The notes: generated from the letters alone by a model not told the origin. DNA of 64,000 nt from Aurantiacibacter odishensis (GCF_003605195.1 NZ_QYOS01000025.1:620001-684000), one strand, 5' to 3'; shown: positions 11,891-21,946, numbered from the stretch's first letter. A program made the numbers and translations.

Positions 11891-13483
11891 ATGATCCGCA
11901 AGCTTATCCGCAATACACTGGGCGACCTTGCGCAATGTCGCAGCGGTAATGCCACGCTTCTGGTTGCCTTGGGAATGCCCGTGCTGATCGGCGGCGCGGG
12001 CCTGGGTGTCGATGTGACGCAGTGGTACATGTGGAAACGCGAATTGCAGTTCGCCGTCGATCAGGCGGCGGTCGCCGGTGCCTGGGCCGCGGCGGAAGAG
12101 GAAACTGAGGGCACGTACCAGCTTCGTGCGCTGCAGGAGTTCGAAGCCAACCTCTCTGCAACCGATGATTTCAACACCGCCCCGGATATTCGTCTGGCAG
12201 ACTTTGCCGGCGGTACGGACAATTCCGTTGCCGTGTCCGCCACGGCATCCAAGGAACTTCCCTTCTCCAGCTTCCTTACCGGCGATGCGGCAGAGGTCTA
12301 TGCCTATGCGCAGGCCAGTTTCGAGGAAGGCGTGACCTTCACCAGCTGCCTGATCGCGACCGACGAGGACGACGAAGGCGCCGTGACCATCGGCGGTAAC
12401 GCCGTGCTGACCGCCAGCTGCGGCATGGCAGCACTGTCCACCGACGATCTTTCGATCAAGGTGAACGGCAATCCGGAAATCGAAGCGGGGTGGATTCTCT
12501 CGGCCGGCGGTGTCGACCAGTGGCTGAAGGACAATACCGACGACGTCATCATGGAGTACATGAGCGGACTCTACGATCCCTTCGCCGAACTGTCTCCGCC
12601 CAACCCCAGAGAATCGCAGACCCCGCGCACATACAGCTGCTCCGCTGAGAGTGACACGACCTATGCCGACGAAACCGTGAGGATTCAGCGCACTTACAGC
12701 TATTATGAAGGCCCCAATCATAACAGCATGGTTCCATGGGATAATCCTAATCCGAAAGAAGATTCGGACATCACCACGACGCAGAGGCAAATTATCGTGC
12801 CGAATGGCACCGTCGAAGGGACTACTGTAACGCCAGATAACGGGGCCAACGATGTCGGCCAGGGTGCAAATAAAAAGCACGAGCATTGGACCGGTAGCCG
12901 CACCGTCACCTATTCGAACGTCCGTATTATCGAAGGGGGCGAGGCGGGTAACGTCCGTCCGGGCACCTACAGCGACATTCAGATCGGCTGCAATACGGCT
13001 TTCGCTCCCGGCGTTTACAACATCGTTGGCGGGCAGTTGCAAATCAACGGGCAGCACGAAGTCAGCGGCGCGGGCGTCATGTTCGTTCTCTATGAAGGGG
13101 CCTCCATCGTCATCAACGGCGGTGCGGACGTGAACCTGACGGCGATGACAGCCGCCGACCTGATGGCCATCGGCGTGTCTCCTGAAGAAGCCAACGAGCT
13201 TGCAGGGATGCTGGTGTTCGAGGATCGCGACGGTCCGGGCGCAGGCAATAATGGCCAACGCATCAACGGCAACGCCAATACGATCCTGAACGGCACGCTT
13301 TATTTCCCGAACAGCGAGGTCTTCTTCGCTGGGACAGCGGGCGTGACCAGCCAGTGCCTGATGATCGCAGCCAAGAACATTACCCTGACCGGTACCACCG
13401 ACATGCAGACGTTCTGCCCCGGCGGTTCGAGTGAAGACACCACGGTCGTCAGCACCGCATCGAAGGTGAGGCTGGTGGCATGA
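11891..13483 (+). CDS. TadG-like pilus-assembly protein (no VWA domain)
   Basis: A 530-residue protein. I start it at the ATG at 11891 (AGGTG upstream) rather than at 11819. A short basic N-terminus is followed by one hydrophobic helix (NATLLVALGMPVLIGGAGLGVDV) and then a helix (LQFAVDQAAVAGAWAA), the standard TadG/TadE-like N-terminal layout. The long extracytoplasmic part is rich in Asn, Gly and Thr and near the C-terminus has beta-helix-like text (NGTLYFPNSEVFFAGTAG). No VWA MIDAS motif is present. It overlaps the next gene by 4 bases. A TATACT box lies at 11849-11854, but no good -35 element is seen. Confidence 0.8.
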   Translation: MIRKLIRNTLGDLAQCRSGNATLLVALGMPVLIGGAGLGVDVTQWYMWKRELQFAVDQAAVAGAWAAAEEETEGTYQLRALQEFEANLSATDDFNTAPDIRLADFAGGTDNSVAVSATASKELPFSSFLTGDAAEVYAYAQASFEEGVTFTSCLIATDEDDEGAVTIGGNAVLTASCGMAALSTDDLSIKVNGNPEIEAGWILSAGGVDQWLKDNTDDVIMEYMSGLYDPFAELSPPNPRESQTPRTYSCSAESDTTYADETVRIQRTYSYYEGPNHNSMVPWDNPNPKEDSDITTTQRQIIVPNGTVEGTTVTPDNGANDVGQGANKKHEHWTGSRTVTYSNVRIIEGGEAGNVRPGTYSDIQIGCNTAFAPGVYNIVGGQLQINGQHEVSGAGVMFVLYEGASIVINGGADVNLTAMTAADLMAIGVSPEEANELAGMLVFEDRDGPGAGNNGQRINGNANTILNGTLYFPNSEVFFAGTAGVTSQCLMIAAKNITLTGTTDMQTFCPGGSSEDTTVVSTASKVRLVA

Positions 13484-13950
13484 TGCGCCATCTCGCCTCC
13501 CACCTTCGCCGACTTTCGCGCCTGCGGGCGAACGAACGCGGATCGATGGCAATCGAGACCGCCTTCGTCGCGCCGGTCCTGCTGATTCTCGCGCTTGGCG
13601 GCTTCGAGGTCGCAACGATGGTGGCCCGGCAGACCGATCTGCAAAGCGGAGCTGCGGAGGCGGCTTCGGTCGTCCGCGCGGTGATTCCGGAGACGGCTGA
13701 AGCGCGAACCACCGTGCGCGATATCGTGGCGAACTCCACCGGGCTCACCACCGACCAGATTACCGTCACGGAAATATATCGTTGCGGCACCTCGACCGAT
13801 TACGTCACCACGCCTGATACATGCGGCAGCGGTGTCGAATACAAGTTCATCCAGGTGGATCTGACCGACACCTATGCCCCGATCTGGACGAAATGGGGCG
13901 TGGGCCAGGGCTTCACCTACAATGTCAGCCGGACCGTGCAGATCGGATAG
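13480..13950 (+). CDS. TadE-like pseudopilin 1
   Basis: A 156-residue protein beginning with a basic stretch, then the TadE signature RGSMAIETAFVAPVLLILALGG, where the Glu is the conserved residue after the prepilin-peptidase-type cleavage region. A single hydrophobic helix is followed by an extracytoplasmic domain with two Cys (YRCGTS, DTCGSG). In Tad systems these minor pilins are processed by TadV and assist Flp pilus assembly. It overlaps the upstream TadG-like gene (ATGA), so the two are translationally coupled. Confidence 0.85.
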   Translation: MMRHLASHLRRLSRLRANERGSMAIETAFVAPVLLILALGGFEVATMVARQTDLQSGAAEAASVVRAVIPETAEARTTVRDIVANSTGLTTDQITVTEIYRCGTSTDYVTTPDTCGSGVEYKFIQVDLTDTYAPIWTKWGVGQGFTYNVSRTVQIG

Positions 13951-13956
13951 ACGACC

Positions 13957-14400
13957 ATGACCATCCGCAAGCTCCTCACCCGCATTCGCCGCAATGACAA
14001 CGGCTCGGCCGCGATCGAATTCGCGCTTCTTTCCCCCGCCCTCATCCTGATGATGATCGGCGTGCTGCAGGTGGGTGTGGCGATGCAGAACTATAACGCT
14101 CTGCGCGGCCTATCTGCCGACGTGGCGCGCTATGCGATGGTGCAATACCAGACCGGCAACACGATCTCGAATTCGCAGATCGAAACCTGGGCGGAAAACC
14201 ACGCGCTCGGCGCACCATACCTGCTTCACCAGGACAGGGTGAATGCCATCGTTACCACTCCCGGCACCCAGCGCGTTGCCGGAGCAACCGAAATCCAGCT
14301 CGTCATCTCCTACCAGATGGACAGCTTCCTCGGCTTTGCCGGGATCGAATTCCCGTTCATCACTTACACCCGGCCCATCTTCCTTCTCGACGAAGACTGA
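13957..14400 (+). CDS. TadE-like pseudopilin 2
   Basis: A 147-residue protein with the layout basic N-terminus, DNGSAAIEFALLSPALILMM and one hydrophobic helix, then a short extracytoplasmic domain. The IEFALLSPAL stretch is the TadE motif with its conserved Glu. It begins 6 bases after the previous stop. About 95 bases separate it from the next gene; that gap is comparatively AT-rich and has no clear terminator. Confidence 0.87.
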   Translation: MTIRKLLTRIRRNDNGSAAIEFALLSPALILMMIGVLQVGVAMQNYNALRGLSADVARYAMVQYQTGNTISNSQIETWAENHALGAPYLLHQDRVNAIVTTPGTQRVAGATEIQLVISYQMDSFLGFAGIEFPFITYTRPIFLLDED

Positions 14401-14495
14401 TACGGCGGCCGCGCAATGCCGCCTATCCTACTCGAATAAATCAATTTCTTAACCGCTTTTCTCAACAATGACATCAGTCACGATAGCTACTTGCG

Positions 14496-16436
14496 GTGGC
14501 CGTGACCGAACCTCTCATATCCCGCTGCGCCGGCGGCACTTGCCTGGGTCGCCGGATCGCACGCGATACCTCTGGTAATGTGACGGCCATGATGGCCGCA
14601 GCCCTCCTCCCGCTGCTGGCCTTGATCGGCAGCGGCGTGGACATGGGGCGCGGTTATCTTAGCCAGGTACAATTGCAGCAGGCCTGCGATGCGGGCGTGC
14701 TGGCGGCCAGGCAACGCCTTGGCGCATCGGTGGTTCTCGATGGCGAAGTGCCGGACGACGTGGGCAGTACGGGCCAGCGGTTCTTCAACATAAACTTTCG
14801 CGATGGTGTCTACGGCACCAGCAATCGGCAGTTCGAGATGACGCTGGAAAGCGATTACGCCATTTCCGGCGTCGCCTCAGTGGATATCCCCACAACCCTG
14901 ATGCGGATTTTCGGCGAAAACAGTCTCGATGTCTCGGTGAAATGCGAGGCGATCCTGAACTTCAGCAACCTCGACGTGATGATGGTGATCGATACCACAG
15001 GCTCCATGCGTCATACCAACGCTGGCGACACCCTCTCGCGGCTGGAGACGCTGAAGCAGACCATTCGCGACTTCTACACGACGGTGGAAGCCGGCAAAGC
15101 GCCCAACACGGAAATCCGCTATGGCTTCGTGCCTTACGCCACCAATGTGAATGTCGGACACTTGCTGGAAGACGACTGGGTCGTCGACGACTGGCACTAT
15201 CAGGGCCGCATCGACACCGACATCAGGGTGCCGAACAGCGAAGTGGCGCGCACATTCAACCGTAACTGGAACTACGTATCCGGTTCACGCAGCAACTGGG
15301 TCGAACTGTCGACTTACGCCGCGACATGGAATGCGTCGGCAAGCGCGGATCAGTCCGGCTGGTGGAGCTGCACTGGCTCGCAGCCCGCAAACTCCTGGAC
15401 CTACACCGACACCGAAAACGGCTCGAGCTTTACGCAGGCGCAAGCCGAACCGGCCGCCGTTCTTCTCATCCAGCCCATGCAGCGCGTGCAAAACGGCACC
15501 CGCTACCAGACCTGGCGAAGCGGCAGCACCTGCCGCGTCATGAAAAGCACGGATACGAACTACGTGCAGACGTACGAGCGCGTGCGCGAAGTGCCCAGTT
15601 TCGACCGCGCTGTGTGGGAATACGACGAGGTAACGCTGGACGTCAGCAACTGGCGCACCGAAGTCGGCGGCTGCATCGAGGAGCGCGACACCTACCAGAT
15701 CACCGATTTCGACAACGTTGATTTCACCCGCGCGCTCGATCTCGACATCGATCTCGTCCCCTCTTCAGGCGACCCTTCGACCCAATGGCGCCCGCGTTAT
15801 CCGGCGGAGATTTACGTCCGTCGTATCGAGAACAACGGCAATGGATCCTTCGATACACGCAAGCACCGCACCACGAATGAGTATGTGGACAGCGGCACCT
15901 GGTGGTTTTCCGATTGCCCGGCCGCCGCGAAGAAACTGTCCGTGATGGATGGCGACGAGCTGGATGCCTATCTCGCCACGCTCGCGCCCTACGGGGCAAC
16001 CTACCACGACATCGGCATGATCTGGGGCGGTCGCCTGCTTTCACCTACGGGCCTTTTCGCATCCGAAAATGCCGATACTCCTTCTCACGAACGCGCGCGT
16101 CACATGATCTGGCTGACCGACGGACAGACCGAGCCCTACGACCTCGCCTACGGTGCCTATGGCATCGACGGGCTGGATCAGCGCCGCTGGGATCCGGCCA
16201 CGCAGGACATCAATCCCTTGTCGGCCGTGGTCGAAAACCGGTTCGCCGTCGCCTGTCAGCAGGTGAAGAACCGCAACATTACCGTTTGGGTGGTGGCGTT
16301 CGGCACCGGGCTGACCGATTTGATGACCGAATGTGCAGGCCCAGGCCGTTCCTTTCAGGCATCCAATGCGGAGCAGCTGAACGACGCTTTCGAGGCCATC
16401 GCCCGCGCCATGAGCGAACTGAGGATCACCAACTGA
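14496..16436 (+). CDS. TadG-type protein with von Willebrand factor A domain
   Basis: A 646-residue protein with an N-terminal TadG helix (GNVTAMMAAALLPLLALIGSG) followed by LQQACDAGVLAARQRLG. A VWA domain begins near residue 160 with the MIDAS motif VIDTTGS (D166, S170). A long insertion rich in Trp, Ser and Thr splits the VWA fold, which resumes at MIWLTDGQTEPYD and NITVWVVAFGTGLTD. VWA domains bind metal and adhesive ligands; in Tad loci such proteins sit at the envelope and promote surface attachment. The start is GTG at 14496, or possibly GTG at 14502. It overlaps the next gene by one base (TGATG). Confidence 0.87.
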   Translation: MAVTEPLISRCAGGTCLGRRIARDTSGNVTAMMAAALLPLLALIGSGVDMGRGYLSQVQLQQACDAGVLAARQRLGASVVLDGEVPDDVGSTGQRFFNINFRDGVYGTSNRQFEMTLESDYAISGVASVDIPTTLMRIFGENSLDVSVKCEAILNFSNLDVMMVIDTTGSMRHTNAGDTLSRLETLKQTIRDFYTTVEAGKAPNTEIRYGFVPYATNVNVGHLLEDDWVVDDWHYQGRIDTDIRVPNSEVARTFNRNWNYVSGSRSNWVELSTYAATWNASASADQSGWWSCTGSQPANSWTYTDTENGSSFTQAQAEPAAVLLIQPMQRVQNGTRYQTWRSGSTCRVMKSTDTNYVQTYERVREVPSFDRAVWEYDEVTLDVSNWRTEVGGCIEERDTYQITDFDNVDFTRALDLDIDLVPSSGDPSTQWRPRYPAEIYVRRIENNGNGSFDTRKHRTTNEYVDSGTWWFSDCPAAAKKLSVMDGDELDAYLATLAPYGATYHDIGMIWGGRLLSPTGLFASENADTPSHERARHMIWLTDGQTEPYDLAYGAYGIDGLDQRRWDPATQDINPLSAVVENRFAVACQQVKNRNITVWVVAFGTGLTDLMTECAGPGRSFQASNAEQLNDAFEAIARAMSELRITN

Positions 16437-17032
16437 TGCGCGCCATGCTCCATAGCCTCGCCCGCGACGAGCAGGCCGTTACGGTGGCGGAATTCGCCCT
16501 CATCGCCCCTGCCCTGATCCTCACGATCATGGGTCTTTTTGACCTTACCTACAACCTGTACGCCGACACGATGATCGAAGGTGCGGTGCAGAATGCTGCG
16601 CGCGATGCGTCCATCGAGAAATTTGCGAACAACCCCGCCGCGCTCGACACCGCCGTTCGTGAAGCGGTGAAAGGTGTGGTGCCTAGCGCCACCGTGACTT
16701 TCACCCGCAGCGCCTACACGGATTACAGCGATGTGGGACAGGCGGAGGATTTCACGGACACCAACCATGATGGCATCTGCAACAACAATGAATCGTTCGA
16801 GGATGTGAACGGCAACGGTGTTTGGGATGCAGACCGTGCGCTCGCTGCCACCAGCGGCGCGCGCGACGCCGTGGTTTACGATGTGACCGCGGCTTACGAT
16901 CGCATGTTCCCCGTACCGGGCGTGGTCAATCTCGATCCGCAAGTGACGGTTACCGCACGCACGATCCTGCGCAACCAGCCCTTCAACCTGCAACAAGTCA
17001 ACGAAGCGACGCTTGGGAGTTGCCCCGCATGA
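16436..17032 (+). CDS. TadE-like pseudopilin 3 with EF-hand-like loops
   Basis: A 198-residue protein starting at the ATG within TGATG. The N-terminal motif VAEFALIAPALILTIMG holds the conserved Glu of TadE proteins. Residues 108-119 (DTNHDGICNNNE) fit an EF-hand loop, with D, N, D and G at positions 1, 3, 5, 6 and E at 12. A second loop-like stretch follows at 123-134 (DVNGNGVWDADR). Extracellular calcium binding is therefore likely for this pilin-like subunit. It overlaps the next gene by 4 bases. Confidence 0.86.
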   Translation: MRAMLHSLARDEQAVTVAEFALIAPALILTIMGLFDLTYNLYADTMIEGAVQNAARDASIEKFANNPAALDTAVREAVKGVVPSATVTFTRSAYTDYSDVGQAEDFTDTNHDGICNNNESFEDVNGNGVWDADRALAATSGARDAVVYDVTAAYDRMFPVPGVVNLDPQVTVTARTILRNQPFNLQQVNEATLGSCPA

Positions 17033-17721
17033 TGCTGCGTCTCCTCTCCCGCCTGCGTCGCAATACCGCCGGCGTTGCGATGACCGAATTCGCGCTGACC
17101 TTTCCCTTCATCCTCGGCGTTGGCCTGATGGGTGCGGAAGTCGCCAACCGCGTTCTCGTGCAGATGAAAGTGACACAACTCGCCAACCTGATCGCCGACA
17201 ACGCATCGCGCATCGGGGACCAGTCTATGATCGAGGACCGCAAGATCTACGAGGGCGACATCAACGACCTGTTCTTCGGGGCGGAGTTGCAGGGAGGGCA
17301 GAGCATCGACCTCTTCACCCATGGTCGCGTCATCCTGAGCAGCCTGGAGGTGGTGCCCGGCTCCGACAATCAGCAATTCATCAACTGGCAGCGCTGCGTG
17401 GGCCTAAAGAACCACGCGAGCTCCTACGGCGTGGAAGGCGACGGGGAGAGCGCCGACACCTTCCCCGGCATGGGTCCGGTGGGCGAAGAGGTCATCGCGT
17501 TTGAGGACGAGGCGGTGATGTTCGTCGAGATCAGCTACGACTACCAGTCACTGGTTGGCGAACCCTTTACCTTCGATGACGGCGAGGTCCGTGCGATCGC
17601 GAGCTACACGGTTCGGGCAGACCGAGACCTGTCCGGGATCCAGGAGCGCAACCCCGGCGATCCCGATCCGGTCGCCCGCTGCGACATCTTCGAGGATATC
17701 GGCTACATCACGGCTGACTGA
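17029..17721 (+). CDS. TadE/TadG-like protein
   Basis: A 230-residue protein, last of the cluster. The N-terminus reads basic residues, GVAMTEFALTFPFILGVGLMG and one hydrophobic helix, then QLANLIADNASRIG. This is the same architecture as the preceding genes, with the conserved Glu. The rest is an acidic extracytoplasmic domain with two Cys (QRCVGL, ARCDIF). It begins inside the previous stop codon. A short GC hairpin follows the stop (17724-17739) but lacks a T-run. Confidence 0.82.
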   Translation: MMLRLLSRLRRNTAGVAMTEFALTFPFILGVGLMGAEVANRVLVQMKVTQLANLIADNASRIGDQSMIEDRKIYEGDINDLFFGAELQGGQSIDLFTHGRVILSSLEVVPGSDNQQFINWQRCVGLKNHASSYGVEGDGESADTFPGMGPVGEEVIAFEDEAVMFVEISYDYQSLVGEPFTFDDGEVRAIASYTVRADRDLSGIQERNPGDPDPVARCDIFEDIGYITAD

Positions 17722-17762
17722 CGTGGGGGACGTCGCCCCCGCGCCCTATCAGTCCGCGCCAA

Positions 17763-19160
17763 TCAGTCTGCGTAGGTCACCTTGCGGCAGGCCGCGACGA
17801 CGCGGTCCTTGTCGATCAGCGCCAGCTTTTCCAGGTTTGCCGCATAGGGAAGCGGAACGTCCTCGTTGCACACGCGAAGCACGGGCGCATCGAGGTGGTC
17901 GAACCCTTCTTCCATGCACACCGCGATCACTTCTGATGCGATCGAGCAGGTGGGCCAGCCTTCCTCTGCAATCACCACGCGGTTGGTCTTCGCCAGGCTC
18001 TTGAGGATGGTCTCGGTGTCGAGCGGGCGCAGCGTGCGCAGGTCGATAACCTCGGCATCGATGCCCTGCTCTGCCAGTTCCTCGGCAGCTTCCAGCGCCA
18101 CGCCGACGGCGATGGAGTAGGACACGATGGTGACATCGCTGCCCTCGCGCATGATCCGCGCCTTGCCGATGGGCAGGACGTGATCGTCAAGCTGGGCAAC
18201 CTCGAAGCTCTGGCCGTAGACCAGTTCATTCTCGAGGAAGACGACCGGATCATCGCTGCGGATAGCCGATTTGAGCAGGCCCTTGGCGTCCTGCGCATCG
18301 TAGGGAGCGATCACGATCAGGCCGGGCACGCTGGCATACCACGGGCCGTAGTTCTGGCTGTGCTGCGCGCCCACGCGGCTTGCCGCGCCGTTGGGGCCAC
18401 GGAACACCACTGGGCAGCGCATCTGGCCGCCGGACATGTAATTCGTCTTGGCGGCAGAATTGATGATGTGATCAATCGCCTGCATGGCGAAGTTGAACGT
18501 CATGAATTCCACCACCGGGCGCAGGCCGCCCATAGCGGCGCCCGTGCCGATGCCCGCAAAGCCGTATTCGGTGATCGGCGTATCGATCACGCGCTTGGGC
18601 CCGAACTCGTCGAGCAACCCCTGCGTCACCTTGTAGGCGCCCTGGTACTCGGCCACTTCTTCGCCCATCACGAACACGCGTTCGTCGAGGCGCATTTCCT
18701 CCGCCATGGCATCGCGCAGCGCTTCACGAACGGTCAGCTTCACCATGTTGGTGCCTTCGGGCACTTCGGGATCGTCGGCACGCGGCTTCGATGCGGGCTT
18801 GTCGATATCGAGGGGATTGCCCTCGCGGCCCACGTCCTTGCCCTCGCCCTCGACGTCCTTCACTTCGTCATCGGACGATGCTGTGGGTGCGGGAGCTTCG
18901 ATATCCGAGACATCCTCGCCCTCGCCCGCCAGGATGGCGATAACGGTGCCAACTTTCACCTCTTCGGTGCCTTCGGCGACGAGGATTTTGCCAACGGTAC
19001 CCTCATCGATGGATTCGAACTCCATCGTGGCCTTGTCGGTCTCGATCTCGGCGAGAACATCGCCAGCGGAAACGGTGTCGCCCTCTTTCACCAGCCACTT
19101 GGCCAGCGTGCCTTCTTCCATGGTGGGCGAGAGGGCGGGCATTTTCAGTTCGATCGCCAT
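17763..19160 (-). CDS. pdhB: Pyruvate dehydrogenase E1 beta subunit with N-terminal lipoyl domain
   Basis: Beta subunit of the thiamine-diphosphate E1 of the pyruvate dehydrogenase complex, converting pyruvate towards acetyl-CoA. The 465-residue product starts with a biotinyl/lipoyl domain (residues 1-80, lipoyl-Lys in [10 protein letters not shown]). An acidic/Pro-rich linker follows, then the transketolase-like region from about residue 140 ([29 protein letters not shown]) and the C-terminal domain. A lipoyl domain on E1 beta instead of only on E2 is an alphaproteobacterial trait. It starts 3 bases after pdhA. Confidence 0.97.
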   Translation of the reverse strand: MAIELKMPALSPTMEEGTLAKWLVKEGDTVSAGDVLAEIETDKATMEFESIDEGTVGKILVAEGTEEVKVGTVIAILAGEGEDVSDIEAPAPTASSDDEVKDVEGEGKDVGREGNPLDIDKPASKPRADDPEVPEGTNMVKLTVREALRDAMAEEMRLDERVFVMGEEVAEYQGAYKVTQGLLDEFGPKRVIDTPITEYGFAGIGTGAAMGGLRPVVEFMTFNFAMQAIDHIINSAAKTNYMSGGQMRCPVVFRGPNGAASRVGAQHSQNYGPWYASVPGLIVIAPYDAQDAKGLLKSAIRSDDPVVFLENELVYGQSFEVAQLDDHVLPIGKARIMREGSDVTIVSYSIAVGVALEAAEELAEQGIDAEVIDLRTLRPLDTETILKSLAKTNRVVIAEEGWPTCSIASEVIAVCMEEGFDHLDAPVLRVCNEDVPLPYAANLEKLALIDKDRVVAACRKVTYAD

Positions 19161-19163
19161 GGC

Positions 19164-20240
19164 TCAGTACTCCCCCACCAGAACATCGGTGTAGAGTTCA
19201 CCGGGTTCCGGCTCCGGCGAGCTTTCGGCAAAGTCTGCGGCTTCGGCCACGGTGGCACGGATGCCCTTGTCGATTTCCTTCAACTTGTCCTCGTCGATGC
19301 CCGCCGCGGCGAGTTCCTTCTTGATCCGTTCGATCGGGTCGTTCTTCTCGCGCTGGTCCTGCACTTCCTCACGCGTGCGATACTTCGCCGGATCGGACAT
19401 GGAGTGACCGCGATAACGGTAGGTGTTGCATTCCATCAGCACCGGGCCGTTGCCGTCGCGCACGTGCTTGAAGGCGATTTCGGCTGCCTGGCGCACTTCC
19501 AGAACGTCCATGCCGTTCACGTCCATGCCGGGAATGCGGAACGCGGTGCCGCGGCGGTAGAACTCGGTTTCCGCGCTGGAACGCTTTACCGCGGTGCCCA
19601 TGGCGTACTGGTTGTTCTCCACCACGAAGACGATTGGCAGGTTCCACAGCGCGGCCATGTTCATGGTCTCGTAGACCTGACCCTGATTCGCCGCACCGTC
19701 ACCGAAATAGGCGAGGCACAGGCCGCCGTCCTCGTTGTACTGGTGGGCAAACGCGAGACCGCCGCCAAGCGAAACCTGCGCGCCGACGATGCCGTGACCG
19801 CCGTAGAACTTATGCTCGGTGCTGAACATGTGCATCGAGCCGCCCTTGCCCTTGGAAATACCGGCGGCGCGGCCCGTCAGTTCGGCCATGATGACCTTGG
19901 GATCGATGCCGTAGGCAAGCATGTGACCATGATCGCGATAGCCGGTGATCACGCTGTCGCGGTCGTTATCGAGCGCGCTCTGCAGGCCGATGGCAACGGC
20001 TTCCTGGCCGATGTAAAGATGGCAGAAGCCGCCGATCAGGCCGAGGCCGTAAAGCTGCCCGGCCTTCTCCTCGAATCGGCGGATGAGCAGCATCTGCTCG
20101 TAGAAATGCATCAGCTGGTCTTCGCTGGGCTTGAAGCGTTTTTCCTTCTCCAGGGCTTCCTGCAGGGAGCGCAGGGCGAAATCATCGTCGCCGGCAGGCT
20201 GCGCGTTCTTTTCGGCTTTGGAGTCGGAGGCTTTGGCCAA
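19164..20240 (-). CDS. pdhA: Pyruvate dehydrogenase E1 alpha subunit
   Basis: Alpha subunit of the PDH E1 heterotetramer; carries the thiamine-diphosphate motif [20 protein letters not shown] and the phosphorylation-loop-like region [20 protein letters not shown]. The product is 358 residues, with a charged, disordered N-terminus. The start codon is TTG at 20240, supported by AGGGGA about 8 bases upstream; no in-frame ATG precedes the conserved core. The order ftsB-pdhA-pdhB is conserved in alphaproteobacteria. The 155-base gap to the ftsB-like gene may carry its own promoter. Confidence 0.96.
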   Translation of the reverse strand: MAKASDSKAEKNAQPAGDDDFALRSLQEALEKEKRFKPSEDQLMHFYEQMLLIRRFEEKAGQLYGLGLIGGFCHLYIGQEAVAIGLQSALDNDRDSVITGYRDHGHMLAYGIDPKVIMAELTGRAAGISKGKGGSMHMFSTEHKFYGGHGIVGAQVSLGGGLAFAHQYNEDGGLCLAYFGDGAANQGQVYETMNMAALWNLPIVFVVENNQYAMGTAVKRSSAETEFYRRGTAFRIPGMDVNGMDVLEVRQAAEIAFKHVRDGNGPVLMECNTYRYRGHSMSDPAKYRTREEVQDQREKNDPIERIKKELAAAGIDEDKLKEIDKGIRATVAEAADFAESSPEPEPGELYTDVLVGEY

Positions 20241-20395
20241 GATGCAATCCCCTAATGTCGCTGCAGCGTCGCAGCGCTGGTGTGTTTTCGCGACCGCCTA
20301 TAGTCACCCATGCGACGCGCTGGCAACGCCGCACTTTCCTCATTTACCAATGTGGTGAAAATGGATTGTTCGCGGTGCCAATCCGAAGCGAGCGG

Positions 20396-20716
20396 TCAGT
20401 CGATCGGTTCCAGTTCGACGACGTATTCGTCGGGATGCGCAACACCCAGGTTGCCGCGCACGAGTTCCGAGGCAAAATCGGGGTCGACGTTCTCGGGATC
20501 GAGCAGTTCGACGCGGTTCTCCAACTCGGCCTTGCGCTCCTGCAAGGCGGCGATCCGCTGCTCATGTTCGCTCAGGCGGGCTGCCTGCTCGCCCCATGCC
20601 AGCACTCCGGAAGGACCGATCAGGGCCAGACCGCCGATCAGCATCAGCACCAGCAGCGCGATCGCATTCACGATCCGCTCCCTGACCATTTCCTTGCGAT
20701 GCACCAACCCGTTCAT
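20396..20716 (-). CDS. ftsB: FtsB/DivIC-like septum formation initiator
   Basis: A 106-residue bitopic protein with a basic N-terminus, one membrane helix ([20 protein letters not shown]) and a coiled coil ([27 protein letters not shown]). A conserved tail follows ([23 protein letters not shown]). This is the DivIC/FtsB architecture; such proteins join FtsL and FtsQ in the divisome. I choose the ATG at 20716 because AAGG lies 8 bases upstream; a GTG at 20734 would add six residues. The location just upstream of pdhA supports the call. Confidence 0.85.
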   Translation of the reverse strand: MNGLVHRKEMVRERIVNAIALLVLMLIGGLALIGPSGVLAWGEQAARLSEHEQRIAALQERKAELENRVELLDPENVDPDFASELVRGNLGVAHPDEYVVELEPID

Positions 20717-20836
20717 GGGAACACCTTGAATCACAAACAGTCCGCCGATTCAAGCGGCATTCGCCGGGACCTGCGGAAAGTCGGTCGGATTGGTAGCCTG
20801 TTGCACCAGAAGCCAAAAAAGGTTACAAGTGAAACC

Positions 20837-21946
20837 ATGAATGATCTTTTCGAAAATCCAATCGGCCTCGACGGCTTCGAGTTCGTTGAATTCTGCGCAC
20901 CGGACAAAGGTGTGATCGAGCCTGTCTTCGAAGCCATGGGCTTCAAGCACGTGGCATCGCACCGGTCGAAGGATGTGCAGCTTTGGCGCCAGGGCCAGAT
21001 CAACCTGATCCTCAATTACGAGCCGCGCAGTGCCGCCTGGTTCTTCGCCCGCGAACATGGCCCGTCCGCCTGCGGCATGGGCTTCCGCGTCAAGGATGCG
21101 GCCAAGGCCTACAAGGAATTGCTCGAGCGCGGTGCAGAACCGGTCCAGGTCGAAACCGGCCCGATGGAACTGCACATCCCTGCCATCCGCGGGATCGGCG
21201 GCGCGATCGTCTACCTGATTGACCGCTACCACGATGAAGATGGCAAGGGTCTTTCCATCTACGACATCGATTTTGAGTATCTTGATGGTGTCGAAAAGCA
21301 TCCGGAAGGCGCCGGTTTCAACGTGATCGATCACCTGACCCATAATGTCTACGGTGGCCGCATGAAGTACTGGGCGGACTATTACGAGACGCTCTTCAAC
21401 TTCCGCGAAATCCGCTTTTTCGACATCAAGGGCGAATATACCGGCCTCACCTCCAAGGCACTCACCGCGCCCGACGGCAAGATCCGCATCCCACTCAACG
21501 AAGAGGGCGAAGGCGGCAAGGGCCAGATCGAGGAGTTCCTGCGCGAGTTCAACGGCGAGGGCATCCAGCACATCGCCCTCATCTGCGACGACCTCGTCGC
21601 CGCGTGGGACAAACTGAAGGAATTCGGCGTGCCGTTCATGACGGCCCCGCCAGAGACCTATTACGAGATGCTGCCCGACCGCCTTCCCGATCACGGCGAA
21701 GACGTAGAAGCGCTAAAGGCGCGCGGCATCCTGCTGGACGGCACGACCGAGGGCGGTTCCCCTCGCCTGCTGTTGCAGATCTTTGCCGAGGCGCAGGTGG
21801 GCCCGGTGTTCTTCGAATTCATCCAGCGCAAGGGCGACGAGGGGTTTGGCGAGGGCAATTTCAAGGCCTTGTTTGAAAGCATCGAGCGCGACCAGATCAA
21901 GCGAGGGGTGCTGGACACCAAGGACGCCAAGACCGTCGACGCCTGA
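20837..21946 (+). CDS. hppD: 4-hydroxyphenylpyruvate dioxygenase
   Basis: Fe(II) dioxygenase turning 4-hydroxyphenylpyruvate into homogentisate in tyrosine degradation. It can also supply the aromatic ring for pyomelanin or tocopherol. The 369-residue product has two vicinal-oxygen-chelate domains. The metal ligands are H166 (DHLTHN), H245 (IQHIAL) and E327 (FFEFIQ). The start is the ATG at 20837; upstream in-frame sequence lies antisense to the ftsB-like gene. No homogentisate dioxygenase gene is adjacent, so the rest of the pathway must be elsewhere. Confidence 0.96.
   Translation: MNDLFENPIGLDGFEFVEFCAPDKGVIEPVFEAMGFKHVASHRSKDVQLWRQGQINLILNYEPRSAAWFFAREHGPSACGMGFRVKDAAKAYKELLERGAEPVQVETGPMELHIPAIRGIGGAIVYLIDRYHDEDGKGLSIYDIDFEYLDGVEKHPEGAGFNVIDHLTHNVYGGRMKYWADYYETLFNFREIRFFDIKGEYTGLTSKALTAPDGKIRIPLNEEGEGGKGQIEEFLREFNGEGIQHIALICDDLVAAWDKLKEFGVPFMTAPPETYYEMLPDRLPDHGEDVEALKARGILLDGTTEGGSPRLLLQIFAEAQVGPVFFEFIQRKGDEGFGEGNFKALFESIERDQIKRGVLDTKDAKTVDA

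Noticed and set aside
17724-17739. Hairpin after the Tad cluster as a terminator
   Set aside because: Only a 5-base GC stem (GGGGG/CCCCC) with no T-run; too weak to call.
18180-20255. 691-codon plus-strand frame across pdhA and pdhB
   Set aside because: Antisense to both pyruvate dehydrogenase genes and with no start signal or domain.
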